A stretch of DNA of 11,429 bases from Pseudomonadota bacterium (GTDB taxonomy: Bacteria; Myxococcota; Myxococcia; Myxococcales; Myxococcaceae). This document shows positions 6,901 through 11,429 of this stretch, piece by piece. The notes beneath the pieces are model-generated. The model was not told where the DNA came from. It worked only from the letters and a program-made list of their open reading frames with translations, and did not search any database. The position numbers and the translations under genes were made by a program. How positions within the stretch are numbered: the first letter of the stretch is position 1; each line of letters starts with the position of its first letter. The stretch spans positions 1 through 11,429 of the forward strand of contig JAFAFL010000120.1 of assembly GCA_023423535.1 (NCBI GenBank), read 5' to 3'.

Positions 6901-9728
6901 GTGGCGACTGGTGGTGGGACTACGGCACCGCGCAGGTCGATCAGACGCCGAAGCCGCTGAAGCCCACGCAGCTCGCGGTCACGCTGCCGAAGGAGCTGGA
7001 GGTCGGCAAGCCGGCGCAGGTGAGCGTGAAGGCCCCGTTCAAGGGCCGGCTGCTCTTCACCGCGGAGACCGACCGGGTCATCGCGCATGCGTGGATGGAT
7101 GCGAGCGCGGGCGACGTCAGCTGGACCTTCACGCCCGACACCTTCTTCCCCAACGTGTACGTCAGCGCGTTCCTCGTGAAGGACCCGCACCTCGAGTCGA
7201 AGGACAGCTTCCTCCCCGACCGCGCCTTCGGCGTGGCGAGCGCAAAGGTCGCGCCCACCGCGTTCACCCAGTCGCTGAAGCTCTCTACGCCCGACGAGGT
7301 GCGCAGCAACGGGCGGCTGGAGGTGAAGCTCGACTTCACCGGCGCGGGTGGCCTCAGCGAGCCGATGTACGCGACGGTCGCGGTGGTGGACGAGGGCATC
7401 CTCTCGCTCACCGGCTTCAAGTCTCCCGATCCGTTCGAGCAGATCTTCACCCGCCGCGCGCTGGGCGTGGAGACGTACGAGACGCTGGGCTGGACGCTGC
7501 TGATGCCGCCCGCCGGCAACTCGCGTCGCACCGGCGGTGACGAAGAAGAAGAGGGCGGGGACATGGGCCGCGTGCAGCCGGTTAAGCCGGTGGCGCTGTG
7601 GAGCGGCCTGGTGAAGGTGCCGGAGAGCGGCGTGCTGACCGTCCCGTTCGAGCTGCCGCAGTACCGCGGCAAGCTGCGGGTGATGGCGGTGGCCGCGGGC
7701 GCGAAGCGCATGGCCCGCGCGAGCACGAACGTCATCGTGCGCGATCCGCTGGTGCTGCAGACGACGCTGCCGCGCTTCGCGATCCACGGCGACGTGATGC
7801 AGATCCCCGTCTTCGTCACCAACCTCTCCGGCAAGGCGCAGGACGTGCGCGTGTCGCTCAGCGCCGAGCCCATCCTCTCCGGCAACGTGGAGGCCTACAG
7901 CGAAGCGAAGGCGCAGCCGCTGGAGTTCCTCGGCAAGCCCGAGGGCACTGCGCGGCTGGAGAACGGCAAGAGCGCGACGCTGGTGTTCCAGGCACGAGCG
8001 GCGCTGACGGTGGGCGCGGCGAAGCTGCGGGTGGTGGCGAAGGGCGGCGGCCACGAGTCGCACGAGGAGCTCGACGTGCCCTTCCTGCCGAACGGTCCTC
8101 GCGAGCGCACGGTGCAGAAGCTCGAGCTCGCCGCGGGAAAGCACGACCTCAAGCCGTACCTGAAGGACTGGGTGCCCACGAGCGAGCGCAGCACCTTCTG
8201 GGTCACCTCCAATCCGTACGGTGAGTCCTTCGACCACCTCGCGTACCTCGTTCGCTACCCGCACGGCTGCCTCGAGCAGACGACGTCCTCCACGCGCCCG
8301 CTGCTGGTGGTGAAGAACCTCCTGCAGAACGTCGATCCGTCGTTCGGCGCGCAGGGCGGAAAGCTCGAGGACATGGTGATGAGCGGCGTGAACCGCATCC
8401 TCACCATGCAGACGCCGTCGGGCGCGTTCGGCTACTGGATGGGCGACACCACGCCGGCGCCGTGGGGGACCGCGTACGCCACGCACATGCTGCTCGACGC
8501 GCAGAAGGCGGGCTACCCGGTGCCGCAGGATCGCATCGACCAGGTGCTCGCGTGGATGGAGGGCGAGGTCGCTCGCTACGAGCGCGGTGACCGCGGCGGC
8601 GAGACGGACTGGTACGGCTCCTCCGAGGCGTACATGCACTACGTGCTCGCGCTCTCCGGGAAGGGCAAGAAGGCGCGGATCCAGAAGCTCATCGAGCAGC
8701 CCACCGGTCAGACGCGGAACGGGCGCACCTACGTGGCGGGGACGAAGACGGAGGAGGAGTTCATGCTCAAGGCGGCGCTCTGGCTCTCGGGGGACCGCCG
8801 CTACGAGAAGGACCTCAAGAACCTCGATGCCTCGCCGGTCGGTTCGGTGCGCCTCAACGACTGGACCTTCTATTCGGAGCTGCGCAGCCGCGGGTTCATG
8901 CTGAGCACCTTCCAGGATCTCTTCGGCAACGATCCGGCGGGCGACGCGCTCGCGCAGCGGGTGGCGGACTCGCTGAAGGGCAGGCCGTCGCCCTACTACA
9001 CGACGCAGGAGCTCGTGTGGACGGTGACGGGCCTCGGCAAGCGGGTGGCGGATGCCTCGAAGGACTTCCGCGTCGGCGCGCTGAGCGCGAACGGGAAGAA
9101 GGTCCGCGCGCAGACCTCGGACGGGAAGGGCGGCGAGCGCACCTGGGCCCTCTACCGCGCGAGCGAATACAAGAACGTGGAGCTGGAGGTGGAGGACGCG
9201 GGCAAGGGCCGGCTGTTCCTCGTGCTCTCCAGCGAGGGCGTGAAGAAGAACGCGAAGTGGCGCGTGGGCGGCGAGGGCCTTCGCCTCACGCGCACCTACC
9301 GCACGCTCGAGGGCGACACGGTCGATCCGAAGGCGGGCGTGAAGCTGGCGGACCTCGTGTTCGTGGAGGTGGAGATCGCGAACACGACGCGCGACCGGAT
9401 CCAGAACATCGCGCTGGTGGACCGCTTGCCGGCGGGCTTCGAGATCGAGAACCCGCGCCTCGGGCGAGGTGTGCCGGTGCCGTGGCTCGAGGCCTCGGAG
9501 ACGTGGACGACGGATGCGCTCAACGTGCGCGACGACAGGCTGGAGGTCTTCGGTGCGCTGGCGCCGGGTGAGAAGCGCAAGGTCGTGTACGCGGTGCGCG
9601 CGGTGACGGCGGGCCAGTTCACCATCCCGCCCGTCGAGGCGGAGGCGATGTACGACCCGAACCTGTGGGCGCGCGAGGCCGGCGGCACCGCGATCATCCA
9701 GGGCGGCTGGGAGGACTTCCTCCTGTGA
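3933..9728 (+). CDS. Bacterial alpha-2-macroglobulin lipoprotein (YfhM/ECAM type)
   Basis: This 1,931-residue periplasmic lipoprotein is a presumed protease trap: cleavage of its bait exposes a thioester that crosslinks the attacker. The ATG at 3933 is chosen because it yields a lipoprotein signal ending AIAC (Cys20); the frame is open further upstream, but those starts would bury this signal. Asp follows Cys20, as in E. coli YfhM, where Asp keeps lipoproteins in the inner membrane. A Ser/Thr/Gly-rich tether covers about 21-72. Ig-like and macroglobulin domains follow, with the signature DRGVYRPGET at 643-652 and VVDEGIL near 1151. A bait-like segment spans about 1185-1220. The thioester motif GCLEQ places Cys1446 and Gln1449, followed by the alpha-helical thioester domain, and a C-terminal receptor-like region has LPAGFEIENP. 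It is about 280 residues longer than E. coli YfhM (1,653). Its other cysteines form three likely pairs. It overlaps pbpC by 4 bp. Confidence 0.96.
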   Translation: MVRTPSLALPLAVLLVAIACDSRTPTSPSPDGTQASSGAQTGSASSGATTSGPDGTGTSSPSTDSTSTGSMAGAPARSALQTRAHLSLLGDSDGVPTGITVTLDQPIARADSNGTASRAGTRLRLDPEVKGKLEATGDSELVFRPDAPFAHGRKYTARLEALDTPEGLIRAPAGDVELAFTTPPFRFSGANLERIDYSKRDLSLKVRFSGPVDEKSAAQAVTLEVDGKPRKDATVSVSSSNAAELSVELRREVRPGAKLRLAIAGEQVRARHQGELRAPAAEARFTLPNGQPVEILAVQLVEGDQGYFFEVVCRDHAAGGQRYHWSRTSSWSGYTSRRCQLTDEDAQRYIRTEPSVPVQVVSSSAGFRVLGEFKRGPLTLHLDAGATTVDGGVVLKGSAHPVTVPARSPKLRFVSTGRYLPRGAWRNVGVQHMNTDEVRVAVRQIPPENLVFWLSQGENEAADARTSDFIVSQTVKLGGAPDKQQTSFVDLGAMLPQTARGVMEVTLQGGNAAAVSRLLLTDMSLIAKKGAAPQDAPWRHDVSVWAVGIRDAAALSGVGLELKRMSGKTVATCTTDKSGYCRLQVPEGQNDPDQTEPFAIVARKGDDLTYIRYADLRTETADFDVVGEAFRSDRVYRASVWSDRGVYRPGETARLAALLRDRNDVAPKSGLPVELKLYDPREKVVRGLQLQTNDAGMIETGLPFAAFAETGRYRVELLVGKKPVQSYSFNVEEFVPERMKVEAKPVQEALAFGDVAKVAVGAQYLFGGSAEGARVQAACRIEPATFKPKENGQFQYGVYTPEKAPKPITLGEVEAELDAKGQALVECPALEGGAQFPGMGRLHAQVAVFEAGSGRSTRGEATAPVHPERFYLGLQSDRQKFEAGQKITVQGVVVDWEGKLLGGGSKAAAPKEVEVELVRMEAEYGYFWDDDLEGERYQRHLRPVTEGRFTVPVKDGKFELSAEPRGWSAGFVVRVRAEGARTDLFLESTRGDWWWDYGTAQVDQTPKPLKPTQLAVTLPKELEVGKPAQVSVKAPFKGRLLFTAETDRVIAHAWMDASAGDVSWTFTPDTFFPNVYVSAFLVKDPHLESKDSFLPDRAFGVASAKVAPTAFTQSLKLSTPDEVRSNGRLEVKLDFTGAGGLSEPMYATVAVVDEGILSLTGFKSPDPFEQIFTRRALGVETYETLGWTLLMPPAGNSRRTGGDEEEEGGDMGRVQPVKPVALWSGLVKVPESGVLTVPFELPQYRGKLRVMAVAAGAKRMARASTNVIVRDPLVLQTTLPRFAIHGDVMQIPVFVTNLSGKAQDVRVSLSAEPILSGNVEAYSEAKAQPLEFLGKPEGTARLENGKSATLVFQARAALTVGAAKLRVVAKGGGHESHEELDVPFLPNGPRERTVQKLELAAGKHDLKPYLKDWVPTSERSTFWVTSNPYGESFDHLAYLVRYPHGCLEQTTSSTRPLLVVKNLLQNVDPSFGAQGGKLEDMVMSGVNRILTMQTPSGAFGYWMGDTTPAPWGTAYATHMLLDAQKAGYPVPQDRIDQVLAWMEGEVARYERGDRGGETDWYGSSEAYMHYVLALSGKGKKARIQKLIEQPTGQTRNGRTYVAGTKTEEEFMLKAALWLSGDRRYEKDLKNLDASPVGSVRLNDWTFYSELRSRGFMLSTFQDLFGNDPAGDALAQRVADSLKGRPSPYYTTQELVWTVTGLGKRVADASKDFRVGALSANGKKVRAQTSDGKGGERTWALYRASEYKNVELEVEDAGKGRLFLVLSSEGVKKNAKWRVGGEGLRLTRTYRTLEGDTVDPKAGVKLADLVFVEVEIANTTRDRIQNIALVDRLPAGFEIENPRLGRGVPVPWLEASETWTTDALNVRDDRLEVFGALAPGEKRKVVYAVRAVTAGQFTIPPVEAEAMYDPNLWAREAGGTAIIQGGWEDFLL
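9708..9725 (+). promoter_or_regulatory. Ribosome-binding site of pbpC held in a hairpin
   Basis: The only good ribosome-binding site for the GTG start at 9725 is GGAGG at 9710-9714. It pairs perfectly with CCTCC at 9719-9723 around an ACTT loop; G9709-U9724 and U9708-G9725 can add two wobble pairs, the last reaching the start codon itself. Ribosomes finishing the macroglobulin gene must open this hairpin, and the stop and start overlap as GTGA. This suggests pbpC is translated mainly when the upstream gene is. The pairing is visible; coupling is inferred. Confidence 0.5.
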
Positions 9729-11429
9729 GCCCCTTCGCCTCCATCGCCCAGCGTCTGCAGCCGCGCCGCGCGGTGGGGGCGCTCGTGACGGGCGCGCTGC
9801 TAGGAGTCCTGGGCATCGCGCTCGCGTGGCTGGTGCCGCTGCCCGAGCGGCTCGGGCTGCCGCCCTCCACCGTCGTCGAGTATCGGGATGGAGAGGTCGC
9901 GCACGTCTTCCTCTCGCCCGACGAGAAGTGGCGGATGCCGGTGCGGCTGGAAGATGTGGATCCGGCGTACGTGGATGCGTTGCTGCGGCTCGAGGACAAG
10001 CGCTTCCACGATCACCCCGGCGTGGACTTCCTCGCGCTGGGCAGGGCGGTGTTCCAGAACGTGAGCTCCGGCCGGCGCATCAGCGGTGCCTCGACGTTGA
10101 CGATGCAGCTGGTGCGCGTGCTCGAACCGAGGCCCCGGACCTATCGCTCGAAGGTGACGGAGATCTTCCGCGCCCTGCAGCTTGAGCTGCGGCTGTCGAA
10201 GAGCGAGCTGCTCGAGGCCTACCTGCAGCACGTGCCCTACGGCGGCAACGTGGAGGGCATCGAGTCCGCCGCGCTGACCTACTTCGGGCACCGCGCGACC
10301 GCGCTGTCGCCGACGGAGATCGCGACCCTCCTCGCGGTGCCGCAGAACCCGACGAAGCGCGCGCCCTCGGAGGCCAACGCACAGCGGCTCACCGTCGCGC
10401 GAGACGCCATCGCTCGCCGGCTGTTGGAGGAGGGAGCGCTGACGCTGGGGCCGGAGAGCGCACCGGCCTCGCGAGAAGAGGTGCTCGCCCAGGTCATCGC
10501 GTCGTCGGTGCCGAGCTTCGTCCGCACCTTCCCGCGAGAAGCGCCGCATCTGGCCTACTGGCTGCGGCAACGCCGTCCGGGCGTGACGCGACTGCCGACG
10601 ACGCTGGACCGCGGCACGCAGGCGCTGGCGGAGAAGACGCTCCGTTCGTACGCGGAGGAGCTGCGCCGCAAGGACATCCGTCACGCGGCGATCGTGATGG
10701 TGGACCACGCGCGAGGAGAGGTGAGGGCGCTGGTCGGCGGGATGGACTTCTTCTCCTCGGAGTCCGGTTCGAAGCTCGCCGCCTTCAGCGTGCCGCGCTC
10801 TCCCGGCTCGACGCTGAAGCCGTTCCTCTACGCGATGTCGATCGAGCGCGGCGTGGCGAACCCGCATCAGCTCGTGGCCGACGTGCCGGTGACCTTCGGA
10901 GGCTACGCGCCGCGCAACTACGACGGCCGCTTCCAGGGACTCGTGCGGCTGGAGGATGCGCTGTCGCGATCCCTGAACGTGCCCTTCGTGCACCTGCTCG
11001 CGGAGTTGGGCACGGAGCGGTTCCTCGCGGACTTGAGGCAGACCGGCGTGCACTCGCTGGTGGAGACGCCGGGCCACTACGGACTGTCCGCCGCGGTGGG
11101 TGGTTTGGAGCTCACGCCGCTGGAGCTGGCCTCCGCCTACACCGTGCTCGCGCGAGGCGGCACGCACCAGCCGCTCCGCTTCGAGCCCGAGTCGCCCGAC
11201 GCGCTCGTCCCGCCCGCCGCGCGCATGTTCAGCGAAGGCGCCGCGTTCCTCACCCGCCGCGCGCTCTCGCTGCGGGACCGTCCGGACTTCCCCGCGCGTC
11301 GCCGCCACACGAGCACCCCGCGCGGCATCCACTGGAAGACCGGCACCTCGTTCGGCAACCGGGACGCGTGGGCGGCGGGCTCGGATGCGAGGCACACCGC
11401 GGTGGTGTGGACGGGGAACCTCGACATGA
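9725..11429 (+). CDS. pbpC: Penicillin-binding protein 1C, cut by the right window edge
   Basis: This bifunctional peptidoglycan synthase polymerises lipid II glycan strands and carries a transpeptidase domain on the periplasmic side. The visible 568 residues begin with a short cytoplasmic stretch and a single membrane helix (about 17-38). The GT51 glycosyltransferase domain has its motifs in order: catalytic Glu90 in EDKRFHDHPGVD, GASTLTMQ at 121-128, R141-x-K-x-x-E, and YGGNVEGIESAALTYFG at 172-188. The transpeptidase has SxxK at Ser362-Lys365 (STLK), SxN at 416-418 (SLN) and KTGT at 538-541. The C-terminal domain typical of PBP1C, and any stop, lie beyond the window; E. coli PbpC has 770 residues. 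The GTG start overlaps the macroglobulin stop as GTGA. PBP1C rather than PBP1A/B is favoured by the macroglobulin neighbour and the short spacing between domains. Residues needed for both activities are present. Confidence 0.95.
   Translation, partial: MSPFASIAQRLQPRRAVGALVTGALLGVLGIALAWLVPLPERLGLPPSTVVEYRDGEVAHVFLSPDEKWRMPVRLEDVDPAYVDALLRLEDKRFHDHPGVDFLALGRAVFQNVSSGRRISGASTLTMQLVRVLEPRPRTYRSKVTEIFRALQLELRLSKSELLEAYLQHVPYGGNVEGIESAALTYFGHRATALSPTEIATLLAVPQNPTKRAPSEANAQRLTVARDAIARRLLEEGALTLGPESAPASREEVLAQVIASSVPSFVRTFPREAPHLAYWLRQRRPGVTRLPTTLDRGTQALAEKTLRSYAEELRRKDIRHAAIVMVDHARGEVRALVGGMDFFSSESGSKLAAFSVPRSPGSTLKPFLYAMSIERGVANPHQLVADVPVTFGGYAPRNYDGRFQGLVRLEDALSRSLNVPFVHLLAELGTERFLADLRQTGVHSLVETPGHYGLSAAVGGLELTPLELASAYTVLARGGTHQPLRFEPESPDALVPPAARMFSEGAAFLTRRALSLRDRPDFPARRRHTSTPRGIHWKTGTSFGNRDAWAAGSDARHTAVVWTGNLDM

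Noticed and set aside
5154..8639. An 1,161-codon open frame on the minus strand inside the macroglobulin gene
   Set aside because: It mirrors the codon pattern of the real gene, with His/Arg/Leu-rich composition and no motif; it is a shadow frame.
11427..11429. TGA at the window end read as the pbpC stop
   Set aside because: It is out of frame. The last whole pbpC codon is ATG at 11426-11428, and the gene continues past the window.

Overview
This is a GC-rich (about 70% by eye) chromosomal segment whose codons favour G or C in the third position. The best guess for the source is a myxobacterium or close relative. That rests on the base composition, an imperfect palindrome upstream of recA that resembles the myxobacterial LexA box, and the mix of families present. 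No rRNA, tRNA, CRISPR array, insertion sequence or phage gene was seen.

Layout: (1) 1-109, minus strand, the 5' end of an unrecognised gene that runs off the left edge. (2) 110-321, a divergent intergenic region with a resolvable recA promoter, a LexA-like operator over its -10 and start region, and a pair of upstream direct repeats. (3) 322-2755, plus strand: recA, then an exported UPF0173-type metallo-beta-lactamase-fold hydrolase, then a small LETM1-like protein. The last two genes are 7 bp apart and almost certainly cotranscribed. (4) 2744-2897, between converging genes: imperfect tandem repeats of about 70 bp, the first of which includes the end of the LETM1-like gene. (5) 2920-3693, minus strand: a solitary HNH nuclease-domain protein. 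(6) 3694-3932, a divergent intergenic region. (7) 3933 to the right edge, plus strand: a very large alpha-2-macroglobulin lipoprotein and a penicillin-binding protein 1C gene. These two overlap by 4 bp, and pbpC is cut by the window end.

The most informative unit is the last pair. Bacterial alpha-2-macroglobulins linked to PBP1C are a known arrangement (E. coli yfhM-pbpC). The macroglobulin is thought to trap proteases that enter the periplasm, while PBP1C is thought to rebuild peptidoglycan after a breach. This copy has an intact thioester motif, a bait-like segment with an Arg-Arg pair next to an acidic run, and cysteines that fall into three pairs, leaving only the lipid-anchor and thioester cysteines unpaired. 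The pbpC ribosome-binding site lies in a small hairpin directly before the overlapping GTG start, which suggests translational coupling.

I found no clearly new multi-gene system. The observations most worth following are the tandem repeats, the operator and upstream repeats at recA, the HNH variant, the exported UPF0173 hydrolase with its LETM1-like partner, and the coupling hairpin.
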